NCBI RefSeq assembly: GCF_001672295.1
Contig: NZ_JXMS01000033.1
Coordinates: 1-40,545 of the forward strand
DNA length: 40,545 nt
Direction of reading: 5' to 3'
Origin: Halodesulfovibrio spirochaetisodalis
GTDB lineage: Bacteria > Desulfobacterota > Desulfovibrionia > Desulfovibrionales > Desulfovibrionaceae
A model generated the notes under the pieces. It had not been told where the DNA came from. It did no database searches and was given only the letters and a program-made list of their open reading frames with translations. Position numbers and translations under genes: made by a program. This document shows positions 18,082 to 27,047 of the stretch, piece by piece (the first letter of the stretch is position 1; each line of letters begins with the position of its first letter).

Positions 18082-18480
18082 ATGATTCGCAGGTGTGACG
18101 TAAAAGAGCTGGACGGTAGAAGTTACAGGTGTTTTTTTGAATTGACGCTGCAAGTTGTGGGCGGCAAGTGGAAGCCGATAATTCTGTATCATTTGTGGCT
18201 GGAAAAGGTACTGCGCTTTGGAGCCCTGAAAAAAACTATGCCCGGTATTACTCAGCGCATGCTGACAAAGCAGTTACGGGAGCTGGAAGCAGACAGGCTG
18301 ATTTCCCGTGTGGCGTACAATGAGATGCCTCCACGGGTGGAATATTCACTGACAGAATTGGGGGAGTCAGTGATTCCTATTTTTCAGGCAATGAGAAATT
18401 GGGGAATGGAATTTGAAAAAAGTGTTGCCGGCGAATTGATAACTGGAGAACACTATGAATCTGTTGATGCTGTTGAATAA
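18082..18480 (+). CDS. HxlR-family transcriptional regulator
   Basis: A 132-residue single-domain winged helix-turn-helix protein. The family's core is clear: CFFELTLQVVGGKWKPIILYH at about 16-37, then the recognition helix PGITQRMLTKQLRELEADRLI and the wing with YSLTELG. HxlR proteins sense aldehydes, quinones or oxidants, often through a conserved cysteine near the N-terminus, here in the segment before FELT. The start is placed at 18082, 5 bases after GGAG; the adjacent ATG at 18079 is too close. It most likely regulates the divergent flavoprotein. Confidence 0.92.
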   Translation: MIRRCDVKELDGRSYRCFFELTLQVVGGKWKPIILYHLWLEKVLRFGALKKTMPGITQRMLTKQLRELEADRLISRVAYNEMPPRVEYSLTELGESVIPIFQAMRNWGMEFEKSVAGELITGEHYESVDAVE

Positions 18481-18492
18481 CAGGCGACAGAT

Positions 18493-18530
18493 AAAAGGCA
18501 GATTGAATCGACTTCAATCTGCCTTTTGTT
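18493..18530. terminator. Bidirectional terminator
   Basis: A perfect 15-bp stem (18493-18507 with 18513-18527) of AAAAGGCAGATTGAA and its complement, with TTTTGTTTTT after it on the plus strand. It separates the HxlR gene from the convergent pqi operon end. Confidence 0.92.
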
Positions 18531-18542
18531 TTTATCAGTGAA

Positions 18543-19061
18543 TTATTGCGTAGCCAGCTTTTCTTGTAGTCTGGCTGTCAGCACGTAATGCGCGATAAAC
18601 AGAGTAGAAAACGGGATAGTTTCTGATAGCAGTCTGCTATCTGGGTACATGAACGCAAGCCCAAAGGAGCCTGCTGTGAGTAATGCCATTATGGCGCCAT
18701 AAAGCGAGGTCTGCTTTGTGTCAGAAAACACAGCAGGGAACCATGCAGAGAACAGTAATCCATATATTCCTGCTCCCATAATCCACAAGAGCATTGCCGC
18801 AGATTGAAGCGTTGAATACAGCTCCATGAGCCAGAACTGCCCGCTGACAATTGCCAAGGCTCCGGAGATCACATAACCGTTAATCCCTAGTAGGATTTTA
18901 TTCTGAAAACTACGGGTTACCAACTTGAATCCGATACACGCGGCAGCTGCCAGTGCGCTCATCCCGTATGTGAGCAGCCAATAGTGCTCATAGCTTGTCG
19001 GGATGGTACGCATTGCAGTGAGAAAAAGAGCAAGCGGTATGAATTCAAGAAGTCTTTCCAT
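18543..19061 (-). CDS. Polytopic membrane protein, last gene of the pqi operon
   Basis: A 172-residue protein with five to six hydrophobic helices and no enzyme motif. It starts 11 bases after pqiC ends, on the same strand, so it is almost certainly in the operon. Its closest relative in the window is the 178-residue membrane protein at 7850-8386. No such gene belongs to the E. coli pqi operon. Its function is unknown; a role in envelope lipid transport is suggested only by its neighbours. Confidence 0.75.
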   Translation of the reverse strand: MERLLEFIPLALFLTAMRTIPTSYEHYWLLTYGMSALAAAACIGFKLVTRSFQNKILLGINGYVISGALAIVSGQFWLMELYSTLQSAAMLLWIMGAGIYGLLFSAWFPAVFSDTKQTSLYGAIMALLTAGSFGLAFMYPDSRLLSETIPFSTLFIAHYVLTARLQEKLATQ

Positions 19062-19072
19062 AATACAGCTCT

Positions 19073-19678
19073 CTATCGGGAGCGTGCGACAGTATGCAGA
19101 CCTTGGACAATATCTTTACTCAATGATTGAAGTGCATCGCTTTGTGCCTGCACATAGGCGCTCATAGTGTTTCCTGTTACAGGAAATACTTGGACAAACT
19201 GCTTGGTAAGCATGGAGTTGTCTGTTCTCACATCAACAATCTGCCATATAGCATCCAGAGTTACCTTGCCTTGCAATTTGCCCTCAAACCGCCGAATGGT
19301 GAGGTACACTTGATATTGCGGACGTTGTGCACGTTCCCAAGGATATACTGCTACTTGAGGTGTTTTGAGCAGAAGCGAAATGTTTTCTGCAAGTGTTTCT
19401 TTTACCTGAGTCTCAAAAGAGTCACCCCAACGCTGATATTCGTGGATAGTGATGCGGTTTTGTCCTGTGGAAGTAACAATCTGTGAACGGTCAAGATGAC
19501 CTGGAATTGTTACAGGTCCGACTCCTACAGATGTGTTGCTCATGGGTTTAATACCCTCTGCCTGCTGACTTGAGCTTGTCAGAATATAGTACGTGGAAGG
19601 CGGAGAGCTTTTCCCGCACCCACTGAGCACTAGGAATAGTCCGGTTAGTACGAGAAAGAAGGACAGTCTCTTATGCAT
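19073..19678 (-). CDS. pqiC: PqiC-like outer-membrane lipoprotein
   Basis: A 201-residue lipoprotein. The signal peptide ends in the lipobox LSGC with lipidated Cys21. The rest matches the ABC-type transport auxiliary (DUF330) family, including the opening PSTYYILTS and a central GVGPVTIPGHLDRSQIVT segment. In E. coli PqiC sits in the outer membrane and contacts the PqiB tunnel, helping lipid move across the periplasm. The start codon overlaps the pqiB stop as TAATG, which implies translational coupling. Confidence 0.9.
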   Translation of the reverse strand: MHKRLSFFLVLTGLFLVLSGCGKSSPPSTYYILTSSSQQAEGIKPMSNTSVGVGPVTIPGHLDRSQIVTSTGQNRITIHEYQRWGDSFETQVKETLAENISLLLKTPQVAVYPWERAQRPQYQVYLTIRRFEGKLQGKVTLDAIWQIVDVRTDNSMLTKQFVQVFPVTGNTMSAYVQAQSDALQSLSKDIVQGLHTVARSR

Positions 19679-21273
19679 TACTTTTCTCCTTTACCGCGGA
19701 TAAGTGATTCTGGATGACGTTCTAACTGATCAGCAAGAGAGCGTACTGCTTTTGCAGCTTCACTCATTTCACGCAATGCTCGCTGTAATTCTACAATAGT
19801 TGCAGAATCATTTGAAAGCAGAGAACTTGCGCCTTCCATTGTTTCACGAGTTTTTTGGAATGTAAGTTCCAGCTCTTTTGAGCCAGCAATTTTTTCAAGG
19901 CTGTCACTTGTCTTTTTGATGCTCTGTAACGCTTCGACGGCACTGTTGCCAATTTCTTCCATTGGAACTTTTTGCAGTTTTTCGAGCAGAGCAGACATGT
20001 TGCTTGTCAGTTCTTCAATGGATGTCGGGGTGGTCGGAATCTGGGTTACCCCATCTTCTTCACTGACTTTTGCCGGCTTGACATTTTTAAAGAAGTCGAG
20101 AGCGATATACAGTTTGCCGGTAAGTAAATTGCCTGTACGAACTTGTCCGCGTAATCCTTGAGCTACAAGAGAGTTCAAAATGGATTTTGTATCGTTAATA
20201 CCTTTTTCCGAAGCAATGCCGTTAAGACGCTCGGTTTCAATCTCAATGCGAACCGGAACAAGGACTTCGTTGTTGTTCCAGTCGAATTCAATACCAATAT
20301 CCACAACACGGCCGACGTGGAATCCTTTAAATTCAACAGGAGCACCGACAGAAAGGCCGCGAACAGACTGGTTGAATTTTAGCAAATAGTACTCTTTTTG
20401 CGTAAACTGCTGTGTCATAGCCGCGTCACGCGTCGGGTAAAGCTGAAAAATATCTCCGGCATCAGCAATAGGTGTGTTCAGGACATGATCTGGATTATGC
20501 AAGGTGATACCACCAATCAACATGCTTACGACAGATTCTGTATCTACTCGTATCCCATCGGTATTCATTTGCAAATCAACACCGGAAGCCAGCCAGAATC
20601 GTGATGAATCTTTAACATACGCGTCGTAAGGGGCATCAACAAAGACATTGATATCAACGCCTTTACCAGCTTTTTGGAGTTTATACCCTACGACTTGCCC
20701 AATTTTGATTCCGCGATAGTAAATAGGGGAATTATAATCCAGCGAACCAAGATCACGGGCTTTTAATGAAAACAGTTTTCCCGGGGTGTCGTCTGTGACA
20801 ACCGGAGGAATTTCCAGTCCAGTAAATTCATATTGTTCCTCGCCCCCTTTTCCCGGATCAAGGGCGATGTACGCGCCGGAAAGCAATGTTCCTAATCCAG
20901 AAATCGTACCACCACTCAAGCGTGGACGGACAATCCAGAAGCGAGTCTGCTCGTTGAGGTAATCATCTGCTCTTTTGACAAGGGAGACTGTCACTTCTAC
21001 CTGTTGAAAGTTTTCAGAAAGCTCAACGCTTGTTACCTTTCCGATTTCAACATCTTTATATTTCACCTTTGTTTTACCGGCCTGAAGTCCTTCAGCCGAT
21101 GCAAAGGTAATGGTTACACTCGGGCCTTTTTCAGACATGGCTGTGTAGGCAAGGCCAATACCGGAGAGCAGTGCGATAAGAGGCACAACCCATATTAACG
21201 GGAAGCTTCTCTTTTTACAGATTTTAGCCTGTGGCAGTTCTGCAGCTGGGGACGCTGAATTTTCTTCTGTCAT
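19678..21273 (-). CDS. pqiB: PqiB, MCE-domain lipid-transfer tunnel protein
   Basis: A 531-residue protein, close to E. coli PqiB. One N-terminal membrane anchor (about residues 24-46) is followed by three MCE domains, visible as repeats of the form KVKYKDVEIGKVTSVEL, IYYRGIKIGQVVGYKL and VEFKGFHVGRVVDIGIEF, and then a long helical tail (about 410-525) that would form the coiled-coil needle of the hexamer. It should form a hydrophobic tunnel across the periplasm for phospholipid. It begins 3 bases after pqiA ends. Confidence 0.94.
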   Translation of the reverse strand: MTEENSASPAAELPQAKICKKRSFPLIWVVPLIALLSGIGLAYTAMSEKGPSVTITFASAEGLQAGKTKVKYKDVEIGKVTSVELSENFQQVEVTVSLVKRADDYLNEQTRFWIVRPRLSGGTISGLGTLLSGAYIALDPGKGGEEQYEFTGLEIPPVVTDDTPGKLFSLKARDLGSLDYNSPIYYRGIKIGQVVGYKLQKAGKGVDINVFVDAPYDAYVKDSSRFWLASGVDLQMNTDGIRVDTESVVSMLIGGITLHNPDHVLNTPIADAGDIFQLYPTRDAAMTQQFTQKEYYLLKFNQSVRGLSVGAPVEFKGFHVGRVVDIGIEFDWNNNEVLVPVRIEIETERLNGIASEKGINDTKSILNSLVAQGLRGQVRTGNLLTGKLYIALDFFKNVKPAKVSEEDGVTQIPTTPTSIEELTSNMSALLEKLQKVPMEEIGNSAVEALQSIKKTSDSLEKIAGSKELELTFQKTRETMEGASSLLSNDSATIVELQRALREMSEAAKAVRSLADQLERHPESLIRGKGEK

Positions 21274-21276
21274 ATA

Positions 21277-22500
21277 TTAATCCTTCTGATCCCATATGAG
21301 TCTGGGGTCAAAGCTTTCTGCAGCAATCATGGTGATAACCACAACAGCTGCAAAATAAGGAACACCGGAGCCAGCCCGTACATCTGCAAACGGTTCAAGC
21401 TGTACAAGGGCAACAAGCACGGTAACAACGAAAACATCCACCATGGACCAACGTCCAACAGCTTCAGTGAGTCGGTATAACTTCGTGCGTGTTTCCGGTC
21501 TCCATTGATGTCGAAATTTAATGGAAAGAAGCAAGTATACAAGGATGACAAGCTTCATGAGCGGAATAAAGATACTGGCAACAAAGATGATGGCCGCTAT
21601 GTGCCATGCGCCTGTAAACATAAAGTGGATAACACCGCTCATAATGGTATCGGCTTGAGCGACACCAAGTTTACTTGAGATAGTAATCGGTAGCAGGTTC
21701 GCTGGAATATATAAAATGGCTGCGGCAATGACTAATGCCGTAGTGCGCCGCAAGCTGTCAGGTTTGCGCAAATGTATGCCTGAGCCGCATCGGGGACATT
21801 TGGAATGGGAGGCACTGGATATCTGGCAAAGATGTGAGCAGCTATGGCATGTAGCACACTCCTGCTCAGAGTCCGGTGTCTGTTTTCCTTTTTTTATTGG
21901 TATTCGGCACCAGAGATCATCAAGGTTAAAGCCGGCAATTGCGCTGATGAGCACCACGATTAATGCTGAATATGCCCATATTGCCGTACCTGGGGTGATT
22001 GTGGCCATTTTGGTGAGTTTAATCATGGAAACGAGAATTCCCATTAAAAAAACTTCCATCATACTCCACGGTAGTACGTGCCGGAAAACACGTAACATTA
22101 CGCAGGTTTTAGGGGCAAGGCGTCCGAATTGAACAGGAAGCAACAAGTATATCAATGCAGTCAGCTGAAATAATGGAACAAGAATACTTGTAAAACAGAC
22201 CAGAACAGAAACCCCGGGCATTCCATTTTTGAAAAGCCAGATGATACCGGTGAGTAATGTAGTTTCCTGTATTCTTCCTTCTACTTCCATTGAAAGAAAA
22301 GGAAATATATTCGCCAAGACAAAAAGGATTAGTCCGGTAACGGCAAGTGCTAACGTGCGCTGTGTGGTGTCAGGTGTTTTTTGAAAAAGTACAGCACTGC
22401 AGCGGCCGCATACAGCTTTGCTACCGTTGAGCATTTCTGGGAGTGTTTGCATTAATCCGCAATCGTGACAGGCGACGATCGAAGGAGGTTGAGTATCCAT
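21277..22500 (-). CDS. pqiA: PqiA, inner-membrane partner of PqiB
   Basis: A 407-residue membrane protein made of two similar halves, each a cysteine-rich rubredoxin-like zinc ribbon followed by four helices. First-half cysteines fall in CHDCG and CGRC; second-half ones in CATCHSC and CPRCG. This is the full-length two-domain form of E. coli PqiA. It is thought to feed lipid into or out of the PqiB tunnel. It is first in a four-gene operon (pqiA, pqiB, pqiC, membrane protein). The best ribosome binding site, AGGA, is rather far from the ATG. No promoter could be fixed. Confidence 0.93.
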   Translation of the reverse strand: MDTQPPSIVACHDCGLMQTLPEMLNGSKAVCGRCSAVLFQKTPDTTQRTLALAVTGLILFVLANIFPFLSMEVEGRIQETTLLTGIIWLFKNGMPGVSVLVCFTSILVPLFQLTALIYLLLPVQFGRLAPKTCVMLRVFRHVLPWSMMEVFLMGILVSMIKLTKMATITPGTAIWAYSALIVVLISAIAGFNLDDLWCRIPIKKGKQTPDSEQECATCHSCSHLCQISSASHSKCPRCGSGIHLRKPDSLRRTTALVIAAAILYIPANLLPITISSKLGVAQADTIMSGVIHFMFTGAWHIAAIIFVASIFIPLMKLVILVYLLLSIKFRHQWRPETRTKLYRLTEAVGRWSMVDVFVVTVLVALVQLEPFADVRAGSGVPYFAAVVVITMIAAESFDPRLIWDQKD

Positions 22501-22871
22501 GGTACGTTAGTAATATTCCTTTGGTTAGCCATCTATGCTGCATTAAGGTGCGGTTGGTAATGAGATCTTTGCATAGCGGTACTTGCTTTTTGATTTCTGA
22601 GAGTAAGGCTTACCTGATGGCGTAGCTCACGGCAATACAGAAAATACTCTATGTAAACTAGTGTATTGCGCATGATGTTATGAGGCGGTTAGTTTTTTAG
22701 CTCAAGCTACCTAAGGTGGAACGCAAGGTGGAGGAAAAAACTTTTCTAAGTACAGCATTCATTTTATAGTACCAGTAACTATTTTTAGAACTGTACGTAG
22801 AACGAGTTTTTGTACTTTTTACAGAAGATAATCGTGTTCAGTACTGTAAACAGAATTCATAGAGGTGCAAC
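22501..22871. other. Divergent spacer, pqiA / ADP-ribosylglycohydrolase
   Basis: 371 bases. An 8-bp inverted repeat GCAATACA (22632-22639) with TGTATTGC (22662-22669) stands out, and GATAAT near 22827 may be a -10 box for the rightward gene. No regulator can be assigned. Confidence 0.4.
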
Positions 22872-23948
22872 ATGTCGAAACATAGTATGCAGGATCGTGC
22901 TGCTGGTGCGCTGATGGGCGCTTTCATCGGGGACGCGTTGGGGCTTGGACCGCACTGGTACTATAATCTGGATGAATTGCATCGCGACTATGGCACGTGG
23001 ATTGACGGCTACACAGAACCGCTTGCCGGAAGATATCATGAGGGTATGAAGGCTGGTGAGCTTTCTCAGGCTGGATATATTCTTACAATGCTGGTGCGTT
23101 CTCTTGTTGAGAACGGCAGGTACGACGAAAAAGATTTTTGTCTCCGGATGGACGAAGAGTTGTTTCCGTTAGTTGACGGTACGCCCATAAATGGGCCGGG
23201 CGGATATACAAGTCAGTCCATTCGTGAAGCATGGAAGTGTCGGGTTCAACAAAAACTTCCGTGGGGGCAGGTTGCCGGAAAGGCAGATACAACAGAGGCT
23301 ATTGAAAGGACGCTGGCACTTGCGGTGCGGTATGCGTTGCATCCAGATTCGTTGGCAAAGAATATATGTGACAATACTCTGCTGACACAAAATGACGATA
23401 CTGTAGTTGCTTTGACGGTTGCGTATGGTGCTGTATTGGGAGCATTAGTGCAGGGACATCCGTTAGATGGAAATATATCCAGTGTGCTGATGACGCAGGT
23501 AAGAAAGGGAATTTTACCGTTTCACTTTGTTTTGGGAGAATCACTAGAACCGCCGCAAGCAGGAGAAACTGAGTCTCCGAGGGTAGGAAGATTTGCCTCA
23601 CCTGACGCATTACTGACACCTGGATATGTTGCTGCTGCGGCAAATGATCCTGCGATTTCCATTGAACCGGCATGGAAGGTGTCTCTGGTATATGGTATGC
23701 CGTGTGCCATCTATCATGTACTGCCGTGTGCGTATTATCTGGCAGCACGTTTTCATGATGACTTTACCTCAGCGGTGCTCCATGCAGTCAACGGAGGCGG
23801 ACAGAATATGGCGCGAGCAATGCTGACAGGGGCACTTGCTGGAGCACAAACAGGTTTATCCGGTATACCGCAGCGCTTTATTGACGGGCTTGAAAACGGG
23901 AAGGAGTTACTTGAGTTAAGTAAGCAGCTAGCGGAGCAAAGCGTGTAA
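22872..23948 (+). CDS. ADP-ribosylglycohydrolase family protein
   Basis: A 358-residue all-helical hydrolase of the DraG/ARH family. The N-terminal metal-binding motif GDALGLG is at about residues 20-26 and a second acidic cluster, QNDDTV, lies near residue 174. These residues hold the two Mg ions that position ADP-ribose in the family. It would cleave ADP-ribose from a protein or small molecule; the target is unknown, as no draT-like transferase or nitrogenase gene is present here. AGAGG stands before the ATG. It is a single-gene unit ending in a terminator. Confidence 0.87.
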   Translation: MSKHSMQDRAAGALMGAFIGDALGLGPHWYYNLDELHRDYGTWIDGYTEPLAGRYHEGMKAGELSQAGYILTMLVRSLVENGRYDEKDFCLRMDEELFPLVDGTPINGPGGYTSQSIREAWKCRVQQKLPWGQVAGKADTTEAIERTLALAVRYALHPDSLAKNICDNTLLTQNDDTVVALTVAYGAVLGALVQGHPLDGNISSVLMTQVRKGILPFHFVLGESLEPPQAGETESPRVGRFASPDALLTPGYVAAAANDPAISIEPAWKVSLVYGMPCAIYHVLPCAYYLAARFHDDFTSAVLHAVNGGGQNMARAMLTGALAGAQTGLSGIPQRFIDGLENGKELLELSKQLAEQSV

Positions 23949-24014
23949 AATATGCGCTGTGGGTAACTGCCCCGAAAGTAACACTACCACATCAAATAAT
24001 TGGGCGAATAAAAT

Positions 24015-24044
24015 GTGTCAGATGCTTTTATCTGGCACGTTTTT
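24015..24044 (+). terminator. Terminator after ADP-ribosylglycohydrolase
   Basis: GTGTCAGAT pairs with ATCTGGCAC (one wobble) across GCTTTT, and T5 follows after one base. Confidence 0.8.
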
Positions 24045-24134
24045 ATTGGGTAAAAGTACATTTACTTCCAGAAACAAAGTTGCACCTAATCGTATTCATC
24101 CTCCTCTCTGAAAATGAGTGATAGTACTGCTTGG

Positions 24135-24334
24135 TTTGATTCTCAAATAAAGTTGTATTTACGAACGCGGGTGATGGTAAGTGCTTTATTTTTAAGAGGT
24201 CTCTATGGGGTGAAAGCAAAAAAAATCGCCTAATAATCGCGGTTGGTTGCAAGGAATATTTGAGAAATTACTTCGCGAGTGCTTGATGCCTCGTTTTTTT
24301 TTGGCTAGATACTCAAACTGATTTTGAGAATCAG
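24135..24334. promoter_or_regulatory. Fur-like palindromes upstream of the haem protein
   Basis: TTTGATTCTCAAA (24135-24147) and CTGATTTTGAGAATCAG (24318-24334) share the TTTGAGAATCA element in opposite orientations. The second resembles a Fur box only moderately. The rest of the 500-base spacer 23949-24449 shows nothing else. Confidence 0.35.
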
Positions 24335-24449
24335 AATCAAATTCAATCAAGGTGTGCTGAAAGTCAGTTGCAGTGATGCGTAGTTGGCTTGTGGCAAGTA
24401 TTAACGGTTAATGGGTTTCATTTAAGAAACTTCACTTGGGGTGGGGATA

Positions 24450-25484
24450 ATGAAAAAGAACGTATTGTGTATAGTGGCTTTAATGGTGGCGGCATTTGTT
24501 GCGAATTCTGCTTTTGCAGCTGATCAAACGTTGTATAGTGCGGAAACAAGTTCTCCGATTCTTTTAGACGGTAAGGCAGAGAGTGCTTGGGATAAAGCCA
24601 AAGAGATTGTGGTTACTGTAGACCAGCTCGTATACGAGCCGAATAATGGCTACGAGGGAATGAAAGAAACAGATGTTCGTATTAAGTCTCTTCACGATGA
24701 GAACTTTGTGTATTTCCTCATAACATACAAAGATCCGACTAAAAGCCTTGCACGTTTTCCCTGGGTTAAGCAAAAAGACGGAAGCTGGAAAAAACTGGCC
24801 AATAAAGACACCACTGGGCACGATAATACGTATTACGAAGATAAATTTTCAATATACTGGAACATAAATACAAAAGGCTTTGAATCTGAAGGGTGTATGA
24901 TTTCCTGCCACCTTGATATTGAGGGTGATACATCTGCAGGAAGAAAGTTTACTGCCTCTGCCGGTGAAACAATTGATATGTGGCATGCAAAGTATGTTCG
25001 TTCATTGCCAATGGGCATGTTTGATGATCAGTACGTAGACAGCAATACTGATCCCAAGAAGAACAAAAGCTGGGGCAGAAAAGGTGATACAGGTAAAGGT
25101 GGTTACAAGAATAACGACAATGCGGATAAGACCGCGCCAGCTTACATGAACCTGAACCCTACAGCTGATGAACAATACTATGTTATCCCGAGCAAAAAGG
25201 TGCCTTTTGTAGATACTTTTAAAGAAGGGGACATTGTTCCTGGAATTTCTATTGCTCCAATGCAAGGTGGAAGAGCTGATGTGCTTTCCCGAATCGAGTA
25301 CAAGGACGGGCAGTGGACACTTGAAGTAAAGCGTGCGCTGCGGACTAAAGGAAAGGATGCTGAGGTGCATGACGTGCAGTTTATCGATAAAACAAAGGCA
25401 TACCCATTTGGTATTGCAGTGTTTGATAACTCACAGATTAACCACTTGTTCCACAATGACACTCTTGAACTTCGATTTAAATAA
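24450..25484 (+). CDS. Exported haem-binding protein, ethylbenzene dehydrogenase gamma-related
   Basis: A 344-residue protein with a clean signal peptide (MKKN, hydrophobic core, cleavage after NSAFA at about 23). The mature part resembles the haem-binding subunit family of ethylbenzene dehydrogenase/DMSO-reductase-type enzymes: a beta-sandwich beginning ILLDGKAESAWDKA, then ESEGCMISCHLD. That segment is CX3CH, not the usual CX2CH of c-type haem, and is a recurring feature in this family as I remember it. It is probably a periplasmic electron-transfer or ligand-binding protein. No molybdopterin subunit is adjacent, so it stands alone. GTGGGGA precedes the ATG at 24450. Confidence 0.78.
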   Translation: MKKNVLCIVALMVAAFVANSAFAADQTLYSAETSSPILLDGKAESAWDKAKEIVVTVDQLVYEPNNGYEGMKETDVRIKSLHDENFVYFLITYKDPTKSLARFPWVKQKDGSWKKLANKDTTGHDNTYYEDKFSIYWNINTKGFESEGCMISCHLDIEGDTSAGRKFTASAGETIDMWHAKYVRSLPMGMFDDQYVDSNTDPKKNKSWGRKGDTGKGGYKNNDNADKTAPAYMNLNPTADEQYYVIPSKKVPFVDTFKEGDIVPGISIAPMQGGRADVLSRIEYKDGQWTLEVKRALRTKGKDAEVHDVQFIDKTKAYPFGIAVFDNSQINHLFHNDTLELRFK

Positions 25485-25505
25485 TCAAAGTTAGTAAGAA
25501 ACAGT

Positions 25506-25544
25506 AACAGGTCTCGCATTCTTGAATGCGAGACCTGTTTTTTT
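25506..25544 (+). terminator. Rho-independent terminator after haem protein
   Basis: A perfect 16-bp stem (25506-25521 with 25524-25539; the innermost pairs must open for the loop) runs into seven T. Confidence 0.95.
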
Positions 25545-25631
25545 GGGAATGTGCAGAGAGTGTATCACCATTATAGGTTAGGAGTACTACATTTGAAGCG
25601 ATACATGGCACATTTTGGGGCGTAGTTTGAG

Positions 25632-26219
25632 TTATACGTCAGCTGAACTGGATGTATGTATAAGTTGCTCAGCAAGAGTAACGGCAGCAGACTGAATATC
25701 CGAAACATCATTGTCCGGTGAGCCGTTTTGCGACGTAGCGCGAAGGATTTTTACAGAATACCCGTATAGTTTCAGCGCGTCTGTGTAGCGCGTAATGACC
25801 TCGTGGTAGGTATCATCGCTATCTCCTTGGCTGAGGATGAAAATAGCTGTCTTTCCTTGAGAGAGGCGACCGGCGAACGGGCTGGGTTTTGAAAAATCTA
25901 CATCTACCAGCGACCATGTTCTGTCAAAGAACATCTTAAATTGTCCTGAGACATCTCCATAATACACTGGGCTTGTGAATACGGCGATATCGGCTTCTTT
26001 CATGCCATCTAATATCGCTGTTACATCATCTTTTACGATACAGTGTGTTTTGGTTGAGTGGCACTGTTCACAAGCTTGGCAACCTTTATAGGTAAGGGCA
26101 TTTAGATAGAAGGTGTCTACGGTTGCCCCAAGGCGCTCTGCAGTGTCTGTAAAAGATTGTGCAATACGGTTACTGGTTCCCTTTTTTCTAGGACTTCCAA
26201 GAACAGATATTACTTTCAT
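25632..26219 (-). CDS. Iron-sulfur flavoprotein / NAD(P)H-dependent FMN reductase, module 2
   Basis: A 195-residue flavodoxin-fold protein with the FMN loop LGSPRKKGTSNR at 7-18. Cysteines 47, 50, 53 and 60 form CX2CX2CX6C, the [4Fe-4S] pattern of Isf. It closely resembles module 3 at 34069-34644, including identical cysteine positions and the FDRTWS segment. AGGAAG precedes the ATG at 26219; the longer frame from 26273 runs into the operators and is rejected. It is divergent from a TetR gene, and two palindromic operators lie over its promoter, so repression by that TetR is very likely. Confidence 0.9.
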   Translation of the reverse strand: MKVISVLGSPRKKGTSNRIAQSFTDTAERLGATVDTFYLNALTYKGCQACEQCHSTKTHCIVKDDVTAILDGMKEADIAVFTSPVYYGDVSGQFKMFFDRTWSLVDVDFSKPSPFAGRLSQGKTAIFILSQGDSDDTYHEVITRYTDALKLYGYSVKILRATSQNGSPDNDVSDIQSAAVTLAEQLIHTSSSADV

Positions 26220-26272
26220 AATTGATGCTTCCTGACTGTAGTGCGGGTTGTTGTGCAAAGTGCAGTTGTGCA

Positions 26273-26288
26273 TAGGTCGTTTGACCTA
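26273..26288. promoter_or_regulatory. TetR operator O1
   Basis: TAGGTC-GTTT-GACCTA, a perfect palindrome lying over the predicted transcription start and first bases of the flavoprotein message. Confidence 0.8.
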
Positions 26289-26294
26289 AAAACA

Positions 26295-26323
26295 GAACTA
26301 GGTCAAGCGACCTAGTATGTCAA
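26295..26323 (-). promoter_or_regulatory. Promoter of flavoprotein module 2 containing operator O2
   Basis: On the minus strand TTGACA (26323-26318), a 17-base spacer and TAGTTC (26300-26295). Operator O2, ACTAGGTC-AAGC-GACCTAGT (26297-26316, perfect 8-4-8), fills the spacer. O1 and O2 centres are 26 bases apart. Confidence 0.75.
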
Positions 26324-26432
26324 GTCAAAGAAGGTCCGGCTGTATTGGTGTGATCAATTCTGAAAAAGAAGGTGCCAGCTTGTCAGCTGGCTGGGTAGGG
26401 TGGTACTGCGGTGTATACCTAGGAGCAAGCAG

Positions 26433-27041
26433 GTGGCAAAAGTAACTACAACAGAACATCCTAAGATATCCTTAATAATTCAATGTGCCTTGGCAATTTT
26501 GAGTGAGCGCGGAGAGCATGGTCTGACAATGCGGCAGGTGGCTGTCAGTGCAGGCATGTCGTTAAGTAATGTTCAATACTATTTTACCAATAAGAATGAA
26601 CTGCTTAAGGGCATGGTCGAGTATTATGCAGCAGAGTGTGATGCAAGTTTTGAATCATATCTTATAGCAGCCAATGCAGATACGCCTCAGAAGCGGGTGC
26701 GCAGTATCATAGAGTACGGCTTGTGTGATGGAGAATGCCTCTCTGCTATGTGTCGAATTCTTAGAGAATTACAGGCAATATCTTCACGGAATGAGGATAT
26801 TAAATTGTTTCTAAGGATGTTTTATCGTCGCTTTATCAAGATGATATCTGAGTTCTTAGCTCCACTGGCAGTAAGCGAAGCAGCAGTATCCAAAGCTGTA
26901 AGCCTGTTGGTTCCATATTTGGAAGGCTATTCCATGACTGCCTGTTCTCTTCCATATGATAAGGAACAGTGTGTAGGCATGCTGTATGATCTTGTGTTGA
27001 ATATTCTGCAGTCATCAGAGCAAGACGGGAGAACATCATAG
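26433..27041 (+). CDS. TetR-family repressor of flavoprotein module 2
   Basis: A 202-residue regulator. The N-terminal helix-turn-helix is clear (HGLTMRQVAVSAGMSLSNVQYYFTNKNELL, about residues 30-60); the C-terminal ligand domain resembles the BetI-type TetR group. The GTG at 26433 has AGGAG 7 bases upstream and is preferred to the ATG-like frame start at 26400. A GCCAGCT/AGCTGGC hairpin (26374-26391) lies in its leader. Its operators are almost certainly the two AGGTC-N4-GACCT palindromes in the divergent spacer. Its stop is 6 bases from the stop of the convergent methyltransferase. The ligand is unknown. Confidence 0.9.
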   Translation: MAKVTTTEHPKISLIIQCALAILSERGEHGLTMRQVAVSAGMSLSNVQYYFTNKNELLKGMVEYYAAECDASFESYLIAANADTPQKRVRSIIEYGLCDGECLSAMCRILRELQAISSRNEDIKLFLRMFYRRFIKMISEFLAPLAVSEAAVSKAVSLLVPYLEGYSMTACSLPYDKEQCVGMLYDLVLNILQSSEQDGRTS

Positions 27042-27047
27042 GGGTAT

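Noticed and set aside
24013-24046. TGGCACG as a sigma-54 -24 element
   Set aside because: It is the 3' arm of the terminator and lacks GC at the proper spacing.
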